The notes under the pieces are model-generated. The model had not been told where the DNA came from, ran no database searches, and was given only the letters and a program-made list of their open reading frames with translations. Below, piece after piece: positions 46,842-58,082 of a DNA stretch of 64,000 nt. The DNA is from Novakomyces olei (taxonomy: Eukaryota > Ascomycota > Novakomycetes > Novakomycetales > Novakomycetaceae): contig JADEYG010000012.1 of NCBI GenBank assembly GCA_016906335.1, forward strand, positions 558,501 to 622,500, given 5' to 3'. Made by a program: the position numbers and the translations under genes. Position 1 is the first letter of the stretch, and each line of letters begins with the position of its first letter.

Positions 46842-47956
46842 ATCGCTACTGTTGCATCACAAAGCGCACGTTTGCTGCGACGTTTATACCACTATGCTTG
46901 CTGCGGCAAAAGTAGCAAGCCGCATCGTGAATGTGGAGGATGTAGATATGTCTTAAATACATTCAGAGAAGCATTCTGGACATTTCGCAATTATTTCTTT
47001 GTTCTACTGTAGATCACCAATGGTTTGATATCCCGAGCAGTGCATGGCTTGTGCTTTGTAGAGTGCCTTGCTCGGGATGATCATTATGCTTTTTGTCATT
47101 GATAGGTGTGTAGATTCTTCGCTGTTTCCACTAGTCATTGATATTTGCTAGAACCCTCGAGTAGACTAGACGGCCTAGGCTCGTCGTAAATGTCAATATA
47201 TAGCTATGGATACCAAAAATTAAAATTTATTAAACGGACAATATTGGCATTATGCGAATCGATTCGATCCGGTAACAAAGTCCCAAGTATTAATGAAAAA
47301 TTTATGAAGTATTATATGTATTTCTATTGACGCTCATGAGCACGTATCAGAATTGTAGAACAATGCAATTTAATCTTCATCCTTCGGGCATTATTGCAGT
47401 GCCCATCTGTTATTGGGACAGTTCTTTATTCTTGTGTCTACTGCCTTCTCTACGTACCCTCATCATATACGAGGAGCTACCTATCCTGACTAGATCTGAT
47501 AAGATACCGATCCTCATATGTGATTGGTCTTTACAATAATCCAAATATTAATATTAAGTAAGCCTGTACTGTATTTTTAAACCTCGTTCCTCTGTAGAAT
47601 TTAATTATTAATATTATTATAAACGCAAGTCATTTATGCCCAAAAGTTCACGAACATTAGATTATTAGCTGCGACGCCATTGAAGTCGTCCAGCATTGAA
47701 TCAAAGCGATATAGAATCTCACTATCCACAAGGCCTGCTCAATCTCTCGGCGTAAGAAACGCTCCGATAATATTTACTTTATAGTTATCTACATAATTGA
47801 GACATATAATATAAATTAGCATTTAATATTAAGTCGATCTCGGTTCAATAATATTCGTATTATGACTGAAAAAATTAATAATTAATAGACATTATTGCTA
47901 TTGGCACTAATATAGGCAAAAGAAAAAAGGGAGGATTAAACATCTAGCCACAAGAA
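46842..47956. other. Gene-free spacer between RPL30 and the MRS3/4-type carrier
   Basis: 1115 bp, mostly A/T-rich. One clear structure is a 14-bp inverted repeat at 47026-47083. A 70-codon frame at 47327-47539 has no family resemblance. No tRNA box pair is seen. Confidence 0.55.
47026..47083. repeat. Inverted repeat able to form a 14-bp stem
   Basis: Left arm TGATATCCCGAGCA (47026-47039) pairs with right arm TGCTCGGGATGATCA (47069-47083), with one bulged base and a 29-nt loop. It lies about 185 bp after the RPL30 stop. It could be a hairpin in an RPL30 3' extension, part of a small RNA gene, or an operator-like site. Confidence 0.6.
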
Positions 47957-49221
47957 ATGGCTTTTGAGGGCGAAGCTATTCTGGCGTCCCCGGAGGAGCT
48001 TGAGTATGAGGCTTTGCCTGCGACAGCGCCTCTACGGGCACAATTATGCGCCGGAGCCTTTGCCGGTATTATGGTATGCGTATTTTTTAAATCAAGTTTT
48101 TCTTTTTTTTGAGACGGAGAGTTCTGCATTCCAAAAGCGCTGCCTTTGATCCGTTCCTTTTCTACTTCAATGGTTTTTTTGTCTTTGTTTCACGACCTGT
48201 ATCAGATCTCGTTTGCGACTTTACAACTTCATTTAAAAGATGCCTTTAGTCTTATCATGGCACTCCAGACTTTTTTTGCCTTTTTTCAACGCCGCTATGA
48301 CATATTCTTTTTCTCCAAATCTATCTCAATAATTTGCTTTGAGACTCGGTTCTTACATTTTTACTTTTGTACATTTTCTTTCTTATGCAAATACTTTGTT
48401 GCTAATTTGTGCAGGAACATACAGTTATGTATCCTGTAGACGCGATCAAAACTCGGATGCAGTTAGTCCAGCCCACACCGGCCGCCGTATATCACGGATT
48501 ATCACACGCTGTTTCCCGTATATCAAATACAGAAGGGTTACTTTCATTATGGAGAGGCATGTCGTCCGTAGTTCTCGGCGCAGGTCCCTCACACGCTGTG
48601 TATTTCGGTACTTATGAGTTTGTCAAGAACTCACTGGGCGGCAATGAGGATTCAAAGCATCATCCCTTTATTGCTGCTACAGCTGGTGCTTCTGCTACTA
48701 TTGCGGCAGACGCTCTTATGAACCCATTTGATGTAATTAAACAAAGAATGCAGATTCATGGATCTCATTTTCGGTCTATTTTTGCTTGTGCTCGCTCGAT
48801 TTATCGGACAGAGGGTTTACCCGCTTTCTACATATCATATCCAACCACGCTTACAATGACGGTACCATTTACGGCGATCCAGTTTACTACTTATGAGACT
48901 ATATCAAAATTACTGAATCCGCGGCACAAGTATGATCCTTTCACTCACGTTGTTTCTGGAGGAGCAGCGGGCGCCGTGGCCTCCGCTATCACTACGCCTC
49001 TCGACGTAATAAAAACATTGTTACAGACCCGCGGAACTAGTGCAAATGATGCTATTCGAAGGTGTAACAGTCTGGCCGGTGCTGCGCGCATTATTTATGG
49101 AACAGACGGCATTAAAGGGTTTACTCGTGGTCTCGGTCCACGTATGTTAACGGCCATGCCTAGCACAGCCTTGTGCTGGCTCAGTTACGAAGCAGGCAAG
49201 GAAGTGTTACAAAAGCTTTGA
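47957..49221 (+). CDS. Mitochondrial iron carrier Mrs3/Mrs4 (mitoferrin) type
   Basis: Exons 47957-48073 and 48415-49221 give 307 aa; the intron is 341 nt and T-rich. The splice makes CAGAFAGIMEHTVMYPVDAI, the mitoferrin N-terminal repeat. Three carrier signatures are MYPVDAIKTRMQL, NPFDVIKQRMQI and TPLDVIKTLLQT. Mitoferrin-like residues include GMSSVVLGAGPSHAVYFGTY and YPTTLTMTVPFTAIQFTTYE, and GLGPRMLTAMPSTALCWLSY ends the third repeat. The family imports iron across the inner membrane for heme and Fe-S cluster synthesis. The N-terminal exon is short and acidic, as usual. Confidence 0.93.
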
Positions 49222-50321
49222 GTTCGATTATGGTTACTACATTTCATTATTTTCCCCCAATTGATACCTTTGGCCGGTCGATTTGTATGTGGGAAAGACG
49301 GCCTTTTTCAAAGGGTTTCGCACTATTTCTAGTGCTTACGAGTGGTTTTCGCTTATGCATGAATGAATATTCCTCCCGTGACTCGGCCCCATAGAGGGCA
49401 GCCCGAGGCTTGAGAGATTTTGCTAGCCGGAGCGCATTATAAATGCTTACATCCATATATATATACATACTTGCAAACAAATATACATACAGACATTGGC
49501 TCAAAACTCACATTATATACCGCTGTAGCCCATTCGTAAATTTTCTGGCACCGGTGAGTATGTTTTACATGTACTGTCGTCGTACAGTCATCTGGCAAAA
49601 CATGCAAAATCATGCAACAAGAGGCGGTCTGCGTGGAAGTCGGCAGAAATAATGTACCTATCATGATCTGCATTCAAAACAACAAGTGGGCCATCCCTAA
49701 GAGTACAATATCAAATGATTCTCAGTGAATTCCAGTGGACTTTTAGGATCGTTTCGAATTAAGGTTTATTCTCCGTCCTTTTGAACCCTAATGGGACGTA
49801 ACCTCCAAAGGCCACGCACGATATATCGAAAAAGTCCGCGATATAATGACAAATTTTAATGTGCGGAGAACCAAAATATAATGGCAGCTAAATTGCTTGC
49901 ACTCTTAGTTATGTACGCTGCACATAAAATTGCTTTAACGGACCTTGCTTGCTTCGTGTGGGATAATAATAAAACCAGAACACAACAAAAAACCAGCAAA
50001 TCATGCTCAGTCAAACAATAAATCGAATAATTAAAGGCACATTGCAGTGTATAGTAGACGAGGAACCGACGGCCGTCCTTGGCTTTGGCGGCAGTTGACA
50101 CCGGTTTAGAGGAAGGGTATAGAAAGGCAATTTAATGAAAATAGATGAGCAATCAGATTCACTGTACAATGCTTGCCGGTATTCTTACCTCGGGTCATTT
50201 ATTATTTACCCAAAAGCACAATTATCCAGATAATTTAGCGAAATTGTAGTTTATTGTACATTAAAACACCATTTTATAGACGGCCTTGGCATTACTCCAC
50301 ACAATAAAACGTCGCTCGCTC
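49222..50321. other. Gene-free spacer upstream of the small myristoylated-type gene
   Basis: 1100 bp. Frames of 65-85 codons on both strands (for example 49856-50101 minus, with a hydrophobic middle but no ATG at its start) resemble no known family. Short alternating TA/CA runs occur near 49455-49495. I cannot exclude a small unrecognised gene or RNA. Confidence 0.45.
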
Positions 50322-50829
50322 ATGGGCGCTTGTACTAGTAAACATGCGCAAACTGCGTATGATGATAACGCCGGGCCTCCTGCACCAAAACCCCGCAAGA
50401 CTTCTTCCAGCCACCACCAGCCGACGGCTGGTCGACGATTAGGCGGAGTTGAGGCTCAGACAGCGGCAGAGGGTACAAGCGCCGATGCACGTACTTCCGC
50501 GGCGGCCGCAGCAGAGGTATAGAAACTGCTTAATTACAGTGTTTATTTTTTAAATTTAATTTTTTTAAAATTTTGTTTTAGTTTTTGTTTTCATTTCATT
50601 TCATTTCATTTCATTTTTATTTTATTTTATTTTAGTTTGTCTTTCTCGAGTTGCCTAGTCTAATCGTCCAATTCAGAAACGAGCAAAAGAACAAGCGTCA
50701 CGGAACGGTGGCCAAATCTCTTCATCACTTGCTGCTGAGCGGAGCAAAAGCTCACGGCAGCATTTACAGGAAGCAAGTGCACAAAACCTCCGTGAACGAG
50801 AAATAAGCAACCGATTTGTCTGGGATTAA
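50322..50829 (+). CDS. Small protein with a predicted N-myristoylation signal
   Basis: Exons 50322-50516 and 50677-50829 give 115 aa; the intron is 160 nt. The start MGACTSKHAQ has Gly2, a palmitoylatable Cys4 and Ser6, a strong lipid-anchor pattern, so membrane attachment from the cytosol is likely. The rest is polar: PPAPKPRKTSSSHHQPTAG, an Ala-rich stretch (RTSAAAAAEKRAKEQASRN formed by splicing) and a C-terminus REREISNRFVWD. Small fungal proteins with MG-C-S starts and a similar Ala/Lys/Arg helix exist, and EGO-complex Ego1 is one lipid-anchored example, but I cannot claim orthology. Both splice sites are standard and phases agree. Confidence 0.6.
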
Positions 50830-51119
50830 TACGGACTGGTGCCGTTTGCTTTGATATAACTATAGAAACGAGACCCTGGCGATCGCCACTCGTTGCTGCC
50901 GGATCGATCCTGGAATGGCCAATACAATCACAGACAAAAGAACAACGATTGCCAGCAGCAAAGCGCTTGACTACAGTTACAATGATACTATGGCCTACAA
51001 GCTTTTCTTGCTCGGTCTGGAAAAAGGATACAGGATCATTACTTTGCTATACAATGTCGCAAGTGCAGGTTGACAGATCAGGGACAGAGCGTATTGACTA
51101 GATGCCTAGTAGTTGAGTG

Positions 51120-54100
51120 CTAGCTTAGTACAGAGTATCGGCCGATTGCAGGCCCAGCGTTGCGATCGCTTTCGATACTTGCGACTGTGCCTTCCTGCAG
51201 CAGCCGTTTCAGCTCATCAACTGCTCTCTGTACGGAGACTTGAGTCTCGCCTTCAACTAGCAAATACAATTTCTCTTCACCTGGCTGAGGCGCACGCCCT
51301 GCTGGTATAATCATACCTCTTGTCGTAATCGACGTCCCCGTAGAATCCAAAATCTTTACCTGGTTAGTTCTGTTTGTTACCGCCCACCGGGCACGCTGAG
51401 GAAAGTCGTTTATCTCTACGGCCGCCTGATAGTCACCACGATCGGTTTCCACAATATCGACTGCTAGTGGACGAGCTCCAGGGGCAGGTTTAACGTCTCG
51501 CTGCTTGCCAGCTGCCACCATATCACGAACTTTTGCCAGATTATCGTCAACTGACTCTGTAACTGTCGGATCCACTTCATCCAAATCTCCAGCGGCACTC
51601 TCCTGCTGCTCAACCACTTCGTCTTCAACGCCATACGCTTTACGCTGAATGCTCTCCACCATCTTCCTCTGCTCATCAAACTTTTCCAAGCCTTTGCCCC
51701 CAAAACCGGTTCCAACTGCCCGCTCTTTGCCCTCTCGAACTTTCTGCAAAAACCCATCCGCCAGTGCCTGCAGGGGCTCCGGTACTTGCTGCTTTGATAA
51801 TTTTAATGCCTTCACTATATCCACAGCGTACCGGTCTTGCGCTGGAGTAACAAATGTTACCGCCATACCCGTATTGCCTGCCCGGCCAGTCCGTCCAACC
51901 CGATGCACATAGTCTTCCATATGATTAGGACAGTCGTAGTTGATGACAAGCTTCAGCTGCTTAACGTCCAGGCCTCGGGCGGCCACCGAGGTTGCTACCA
52001 GTATAGGAAAGATGCCGTTTTTAAAATCTGCAATGGTAGAATCCCGATCAAACTGGTCTTTGCCTCCGTGGATAGAGTTGCACGGGTACCCTCGAGCCAT
52101 CAAGTCGCGTAATAAACTATCAGCCGCGTCCTGCCGATCCACAAACACAAGTGTCCTTGCGTCCTCGTCTTCGTTGTAAAGCTCTCCCAACAGTTGGAGC
52201 ATGCGCATAAATTTTGTACGCTCTTCACGAACCTCGACTACTTGCGTAATCTCGGGGGCCACCACACTACGAGCTCCCACCGTTATCTCCACGGGCTTAT
52301 GAAGGATACGCCTGGCCAGTCCTTCCATCTGCTTGGGGAAAGTCGCGGAAAACAAGACTGTCTGCCTATCCGGCCGGACGTTGTTGATGATCTTTGTTAC
52401 CTGTGGCTCAAAGCCAAGGTCAAACATGCGATCTGCCTCGTCCAGTACAATGTACGTAACACGACGCAGATTGGTCACCCGGCCTTGATTAGCGGCCAGC
52501 ACATCAATCATCCGGCCCGGCGTACAGACAACAATCTCAGCTCCACGCTTCAGCTCAGCAATCTGCTCTTTAATAGGGGATCCGCCATAAGCACAAGTGG
52601 CACGTAAGCCCAATGCTTTTACAAAGGGCTTACATTCACGGTGGATCTGTACCGCTAATTCACGTGTGGGCGTCATTATAAGGGCAATAGGGCCCTCCAT
52701 ATTTTCCAGACGTCTTTGATCCTTGATATGACGAAACATTGGCAACAAAAACGCCACCGTTTTACCGCTCCCAGTTTTAGCGACACCGATAACGTCTCTG
52801 CCAGACATTATCGCAGGTAGCGCTTGAGCCTGGATGCTCGTTGGATGCTCGTAACCCAGTTCATGGATTACGTCGAGTACAGTGGAAGGCAGTCCACACT
52901 GAGACCAGTTTTGTATGGGCTTGGGGCAGTTGACGCCTCGGATTTTTATGCCGTCAAGGTACAGCCTCATTGCATCAATATCCGCATCCGACATCTCCGC
53001 CAGCTCGGGAGGTTCTACATAAAAATTGCGTCTAAACGGCTCATACTCGATTTTGGAATGGTCCACCGCAGTCAACTCCTTTTTACGCATCTTCTTTTGT
53101 GCCAGTGAAAGAATATCCTCCGTCTCGGGTTCATCACCAGCCTCGTCGTCCTCTGATTCATTACTTATTACGACTTGATTGGCTCTGGAGACAGTAGGCT
53201 GGTCCATTTCGGCACCGAGAGAGTTCATGTACGCATCTAATGGATCAACATCGTCTTGCGCTGCTTGAACACTCGGTGCCTTCTTATTAGCCTCTTTTTT
53301 ATGAGGATTCTGGCTTGTTGACATTGCTTCTTCTTCCGCATCATTTCCATCAGCGTCTGGGGTGTCATCATCATCATCATCGTCATCGACGCGTTCCATC
53401 GTTTTGCGCATATCAAACTTGAGGCCTTGTTTTTCTTCTTCATCAAACATGAGGCCTCCACCCTTCCGCACTGAATCATTGCCACGGGCAGCAGAGGCGG
53501 AATTAGCATTAGAATTAAGTCCGAACCCAGTAATAACCTTGCGAGAGGCTGTGCCTATTATTAGCTCTGCCGAGTCTTGCAGACACTTACCACTCTCAGG
53601 GACAGAATCTTGTACGCGATTCGGAGATGTCTGGGCCAGGCGACTGGTATCCGCACCGTTTTCTACTATTTTAGAGCTTTCCTCTACTGTTTTAGAGCTT
53701 TCCTCTCGTTTTTTCTTTTTCCATGCCTCTAACCGCTTTAAGCGCGACAACTTTGCGTCATCAAGTTCTCCAGCCGCAGGCGATTGAGGCGACTGTAGAG
53801 CATTTACACGGCCGCTATCGTCGTCCAGCTTTGGCCGTTTTGCCACGGGACTTGAAGATCGCTGTCTCGCAGAAGCCATAGGCTTCCTCAGTGTTCCATC
53901 GTCATTGCGATCAATAGACGAGGATGCTCGGCGTGATAATGGCTCTTTAGGTATATCGTCAGAAGAATCTCGATGACTGGTGCGATCAGTTTTATCGCCG
54001 TACCTTGAAGCAGAAAAAGCTGCTGTGTCTGAGCGGGAATCCCGCTGACGCGATGGAGATCTGTCCAGAGATCTCCTCGAGTCACGGTCTCGTCTTGATC

Positions 54101-54410
54101 TTGGATCCTTGTCCCACCGAGAATCCTCACGGTACCGCTCTCGCCGCCTCTCTCTGTCTCTGTCTCGATCTCGATCTCGTTCACGATCCCGGTCTCTCTC
54201 TCTGTCTCTGTCTGTATCGCGATCTCTGTCTCGGTCTCTGTCTCTTGGACGGTCTCTGTCTCTGTCTCTTACGCGATCTCGTTCCCGTGTTCGTGAACGG
54301 TCCCGTTCTCCGCCACGGTCCTTGTACCGTGCCGAGTCCCGGTCAGAGTGTGTCTCATCTCTACGGCTTACTGCTCGCTTGTCACGATCCCAGGCACGCA
54401 TTCGGCTCAT
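51120..54410 (-). CDS. PRP5: Splicing DEAD-box helicase Prp5/DDX46
   Basis: Single exon, 1096 aa. Prp5 remodels U2 snRNP and proofreads branch-site pairing. The first 130 residues are an Arg/Asp/Glu repeat ([20 protein letters not shown]) followed by an acidic linker ([11 protein letters not shown]). The Prp5 approach motif is [20 protein letters not shown]. Helicase motifs follow: [98 protein letters not shown] and [13 protein letters not shown]. The C-terminal part ends in [15 protein letters not shown] and an RNA-binding-like region, as in DDX46. The [10 protein letters not shown] motif near residue 390 is also a family mark. Confidence 0.96.
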   Translation of the reverse strand: MSRMRAWDRDKRAVSRRDETHSDRDSARYKDRGGERDRSRTRERDRVRDRDRDRPRDRDRDRDRDTDRDRERDRDRERDRDRDRDRERRRERYREDSRWDKDPRSRRDRDSRRSLDRSPSRQRDSRSDTAAFSASRYGDKTDRTSHRDSSDDIPKEPLSRRASSSIDRNDDGTLRKPMASARQRSSSPVAKRPKLDDDSGRVNALQSPQSPAAGELDDAKLSRLKRLEAWKKKKREESSKTVEESSKIVENGADTSRLAQTSPNRVQDSVPESGKCLQDSAELIIGTASRKVITGFGLNSNANSASAARGNDSVRKGGGLMFDEEEKQGLKFDMRKTMERVDDDDDDDDTPDADGNDAEEEAMSTSQNPHKKEANKKAPSVQAAQDDVDPLDAYMNSLGAEMDQPTVSRANQVVISNESEDDEAGDEPETEDILSLAQKKMRKKELTAVDHSKIEYEPFRRNFYVEPPELAEMSDADIDAMRLYLDGIKIRGVNCPKPIQNWSQCGLPSTVLDVIHELGYEHPTSIQAQALPAIMSGRDVIGVAKTGSGKTVAFLLPMFRHIKDQRRLENMEGPIALIMTPTRELAVQIHRECKPFVKALGLRATCAYGGSPIKEQIAELKRGAEIVVCTPGRMIDVLAANQGRVTNLRRVTYIVLDEADRMFDLGFEPQVTKIINNVRPDRQTVLFSATFPKQMEGLARRILHKPVEITVGARSVVAPEITQVVEVREERTKFMRMLQLLGELYNEDEDARTLVFVDRQDAADSLLRDLMARGYPCNSIHGGKDQFDRDSTIADFKNGIFPILVATSVAARGLDVKQLKLVINYDCPNHMEDYVHRVGRTGRAGNTGMAVTFVTPAQDRYAVDIVKALKLSKQQVPEPLQALADGFLQKVREGKERAVGTGFGGKGLEKFDEQRKMVESIQRKAYGVEDEVVEQQESAAGDLDEVDPTVTESVDDNLAKVRDMVAAGKQRDVKPAPGARPLAVDIVETDRGDYQAAVEINDFPQRARWAVTNRTNQVKILDSTGTSITTRGMIIPAGRAPQPGEEKLYLLVEGETQVSVQRAVDELKRLLQEGTVASIESDRNAGPAIGRYSVLS

Positions 54411-55174
54411 GCTATTTCATGAGCAGCAAAAGACGCAACAGTGAATCAATTTACCTCTATCGACTATTTTATCCAATTTATTATAGATTTTTCTATCGAT
54501 TTTTCTATCCAATATTTTATCGACATTGTTTTATCCATTATTTTATTCATTATTTTATCGATTTTCTATTTATTACCATGCTATTCAGATATGGAATGGC
54601 GCCTCCAAATCTTAATGTCTAAAGTATTACGGTATGAGCGAATAAACTTGCACTATACTGAAGTATACACTGAATCCGTATATTGAGCGTAAAGTCATTT
54701 TGCCGGCAATATACACTGCACTGTCCACAAGTAATGCTTGTGCGTTTATTGTTGTTTTATTACGCATGTGTCGCGAATCATATGGCCGCCTGCTCTCGTA
54801 GACCAATCACATACCCGAATGCTACGTGTTTATTTATATCACATACTCTTTACTCTGCATGAGCTCACGGGCCGCACGTTCTGCTATTTATATAAACGCC
54901 GCATCACTATCAGGGTTTTCTTTCACATTTTTCCTTATAAAGACGACGCTTCCCGTAAAAACGACAAAACAAACGCAGACGCACAACATAAAGAGCGCAA
55001 TTAGTACAAGCATCAAATATCGCGACATACACCCCACACACAAACACGGTATTACTGTTTATTCCGGAAAAGTGTTGACGCGTTGACAACACATAATAAA
55101 GATAAACTAGCACGAGTTTCCTTCCACGTTTCGGTAAAGACCTGCCTTTGTTTTACTTTCCGCGACTAACAGCG
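54411..55174. promoter_or_regulatory. Shared upstream region of PRP5 and the HMG-box gene
   Basis: 764 bp between divergent starts. Positions about 54460-54575 carry a degenerate T-rich repeat built on TTTTATC(C/G)A and TTTCTATCGA. No credible gene lies here. Confidence 0.5.
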
Positions 55175-55957
55175 ATGAAGCCTATGCTTAGAAGAACGAT
55201 TGCTATGAACGGACGTATGGGCTTTTTTAACACATCAACGAGTCAGTTGCCGATGCTGGCCAGACCGAACCTTGCGGCTTCCTTTACCGCCAACCCATCT
55301 CAGCTTTCGCCGCTGGAAACACCGGATTTGCCTGTGGATATCAGAGAGCCAAAGCAACGTAAAACACATGAAGGCCGCGACTTGCTCAAGAAGCCAAAGC
55401 TGTTTGAATTCGAAAAGAATCTCCAGCCAGTGAGTCCTTTTGCCATCTACATTTCAGATGTGAGCAAGGTTCGCCGTGTTGTGCCTAAACGCCGCACAGA
55501 GGAGGACGCGGATATCGGAGTTGTTGCAAAGGAGTACCAGCTTCTAAGTCCTGCTGAGCACGAGGCTCTTGTGCGCCGATCTCAACAGAACCGTGAGCTC
55601 AACGAGCGCCAATTGACGGAGGGAGTGCATAGCCTTTCTCCGGAGGACGTTTATCTCGAAAACGAACGCCGCGTCAAATGGAACCGCCAGAACCCGGGCA
55701 AAAAGCACGTTAAGCCCATCAAGGATAAGCGTGTACCCTCTCGCCCTGCATCCGCTTGGCTTCTTTTCCTGGCCAGCGAGCGGGCCAAAGCCAACCCTAC
55801 CGGTGGTATCCGTGAGCAAAGCGGGTTCGTAAAGCTCACATCGGCCAAATGGCGGGATATGACGGATGATCAAAAACAGTACTTTAAAGAGGAGAGCCGT
55901 AAGCAGAGCGAGTCTTATAAGGAGTTCAAGAACAGAGCTCACCACGTAACCGCTTGA
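55175..55957 (+). CDS. HMG-box DNA-binding protein, probably mitochondrial
   Basis: Single exon, 260 aa. The C-terminal HMG box is clear: RPASAWLLFLASERAKANPT, FVKLTSAKWRDMTDDQKQYF and EESRKQSESYKEFKNRAHH. A more divergent first box seems to run from SPFAIYISDVSKVRR to ALVRRSQQNRELNERQ. The N-terminus (MKPMLRRTIAMNGRMGFFN) has Arg but no acidic residue for about 40 residues, suggesting mitochondrial import. Two HMG boxes with a presequence is the layout of Abf2/TFAM proteins, which package mtDNA. The start is the first ATG of the long basic leader (a shorter frame begins nine codons upstream without ATG). A nuclear HMG protein remains possible. Confidence 0.75.
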   Translation: MKPMLRRTIAMNGRMGFFNTSTSQLPMLARPNLAASFTANPSQLSPLETPDLPVDIREPKQRKTHEGRDLLKKPKLFEFEKNLQPVSPFAIYISDVSKVRRVVPKRRTEEDADIGVVAKEYQLLSPAEHEALVRRSQQNRELNERQLTEGVHSLSPEDVYLENERRVKWNRQNPGKKHVKPIKDKRVPSRPASAWLLFLASERAKANPTGGIREQSGFVKLTSAKWRDMTDDQKQYFKEESRKQSESYKEFKNRAHHVTA

Positions 55958-56538
55958 GATGACGTTTGATTGGGACTAGTCTTCCGCTTTTATCTGCTCT
56001 ATTTGCGCTGTTATTTTTGTTTTGGTTCGGCTTTTTGTCTTGTTATGCCTTGATTTTTCACGAGTGAAGTAGGGCTTTTTGAAAAGTCAGACCGCTTAAT
56101 CCTTTTTGCTGCGTGTATTTATATAAAAATAAAAATATTTATATATATTCATATATATATTTTATTTTTATTTTTATATATACTATTTATTTATTGATAT
56201 ATGTGCTCACGCTTTTGTTTCCCTGTACACGGGTTTAGTTTTTCAATGTACATAATATCAGTGCACAGGTAATACATGTTTATCAAACTTGGATCTGTCC
56301 AAACGTAATTACTGTACCTCTCTTGAAACAGAGCTCTATCTTGCAAGAGCCGTATGCCATATTCCGACGATTCATACAGCCAAGGCTTCTACTGCAGTGT
56401 ATAGCACATATATCAAAAAGTCCTTCTATTTAACAACAAAACCGTGGCAAACAGCACCTCGCAAAACCAGCCGATAATTGGCAACTAAAGACTAACAGAA
56501 ACCAGAGACTTTCCTACTAAACACCTCATCCTCTGCAC
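55958..56538. other. 3' flanks of the HMG-box gene and the membrane-protein gene
   Basis: 581 bp between convergent genes. 56120-56200 is dense ATATTTATATA sequence. A 62-codon frame at 56289-56477 has no family resemblance. Nothing else is seen. Confidence 0.55.
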
Positions 56539-57045
56539 CTACTGCCGTGACCAGTAGACAAGAGCAAAACTCGCTAGCGCTGGGATATCCGCCAAAACGG
56601 TTCGAAAAGCATGAGTACGAAGCCATTTGCGTTGCTGGCTTATATTTACAAGTGTCTCTTCCTCAACGGTGGGCTTTTCATCTGCTGCAATTGCCTTTAT
56701 ATTTGCCGCGACGGCGGGAGCAAAAGCAAAATGGAGCAGTGAGAAGAACATTCCACTAATGCCAGCCCACCATGGCCAAGAGCGAACGGGCAATTCGCTC
56801 ATAGTGTAAAGCGCACCAAAGACGTTGGTTAGTCCAATTGCTACAATGGTAGAAAGGCCAGCTGTTAAATGATGTCGCCACCAAAGTTTCAGTACGGCTG
56901 CGGTACTCTGTGCATCTTCCTCCGAAGCAGCTAGAAAACTGCGAAAAACAGTAGTCTCCACAGCCGCATAAAATACTCCGCAGGTCGCTGAAAGTAAAGG
57001 CACTACTGCGCGATTTGCGCTCAGTCCGACGACGATCACGTCCAT
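56539..57045 (-). CDS. Unidentified small integral membrane protein
   Basis: Single exon, 168 aa. Four hydrophobic stretches are visible: about 10-35, 58-80, 88-112 and 145-165. Between them are LKLWWRHHLTAGLSTIVAIG, SWPWWAGISGMFFSLLHFAF and RKWLRTHAFRTVLADIPAL. The pattern of Trp pairs, a His-containing third helix and a C-terminal RTVLADIPAL recalls small fungal four-helix membrane proteins of unknown function, some of which fall in DUF1772-like groups; I do not assign a family. No signal peptide or catalytic motif is clear. It shares a repeat-filled upstream region with ATG12. Confidence 0.65.
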   Translation of the reverse strand: MDVIVVGLSANRAVVPLLSATCGVFYAAVETTVFRSFLAASEEDAQSTAAVLKLWWRHHLTAGLSTIVAIGLTNVFGALYTMSELPVRSWPWWAGISGMFFSLLHFAFAPAVAANIKAIAADEKPTVEEETLVNISQQRKWLRTHAFRTVLADIPALASFALVYWSRQ

Positions 57046-57095
57046 TCTAACGTAGATGTGGGGTTTGCCTGTAGACTAATGAGCTGATAATCGAA

Positions 57096-57303
<208 letters not shown>

Positions 57304-57334
57304 TAATTATTCGTTTATTCATAATCATGCCCGA

Positions 57335-57876
57335 ATGAGCGAGCACGAGCAGGCGGAGGAGCCATCAGTGACGCAGGTAGCAGACGTCGAAGAAGCTCTT
57401 GCACCAGTCAATTTGTCCGCTAGTATATTGCTTGCTGACGTTGGTCGTGATGCAGGCAAAATATTGGATGACATAAAGGGCAGTTCGCACGGAAAGAGTG
57501 AGAAGTCTTATTCACGTTTGAAGTGTATATCTAATGTTATAGTTCAAATTAGGGTTAAAGCAATTGGCGGAGCTCCTATTCTACGGCAATCTGTATTCCA
57601 GGCAAACGCAAATTCTCGATTTCACGTGATACGCGTGTTTCTTTCGCAGCAACTTCGTTTGAAGCCATCTGATTCTTTGGTAACAAGTGGGACAATACTT
57701 AATACTGACATAAAGTATCTTTATATAAATTCTGCATTTGCGCCAAGTCCGGAAGAACCATTGCACAATCTTTTCCAGGTACTTATAGATTTTTGTATCC
57801 AATGCTTACTAGTCAGTCTTTCCAGGTCGACAACGTTCTCCATGTGAATTACAGCATTACGCCTGCGTTTGGCTAG
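57335..57876 (+). CDS. ATG12: Ubiquitin-like autophagy protein Atg12
   Basis: Exons 57335-57679, 57716-57778 and 57826-57876 give 152 aa; introns are 36 and 47 nt. Atg12 is conjugated through its C-terminal Gly to Atg5, forming the E3 that lipidates Atg8. The ubiquitin-like fold shows VIVQIRVKAIGGAPILRQSV, RFHVIRVFLSQQLRLKPSDS, then LYLYINSAFAPSPEEPLHNL across the first intron, and VNYSITPAFG at the end. The last residue is Gly, as required for activation by Atg7, directly before the stop. The usual CF after LYQ is absent (NLFQVDNVLHV), which may reflect an alternative acceptor. A three-codon upstream frame overlaps the start codon. Confidence 0.94.
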
Positions 57877-58082
57877 ATACAGCGTATTAGCTGGCTCTTT
57901 ATTGCTTCTTGCTTTATCAGCGTTTTGGAGTCTGGTCAAAGGGTCAAAGACTTTGGCATCATATTTACTCTTTTTCCACACGCTAAAACAGGGACGCACA
58001 TAATGTGGTGCGTTTTACCACACTCAATAATGAAACAAATGGTACGAAACGCCTGCTTTTTATATGTTCTACATAAATCTGA

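Noticed and set aside
49856-50101. 81-codon minus-strand frame with a hydrophobic middle
   Set aside because: No ATG at its start, no recognised small membrane family, and no clear splice sites; left as an uncertain gap.
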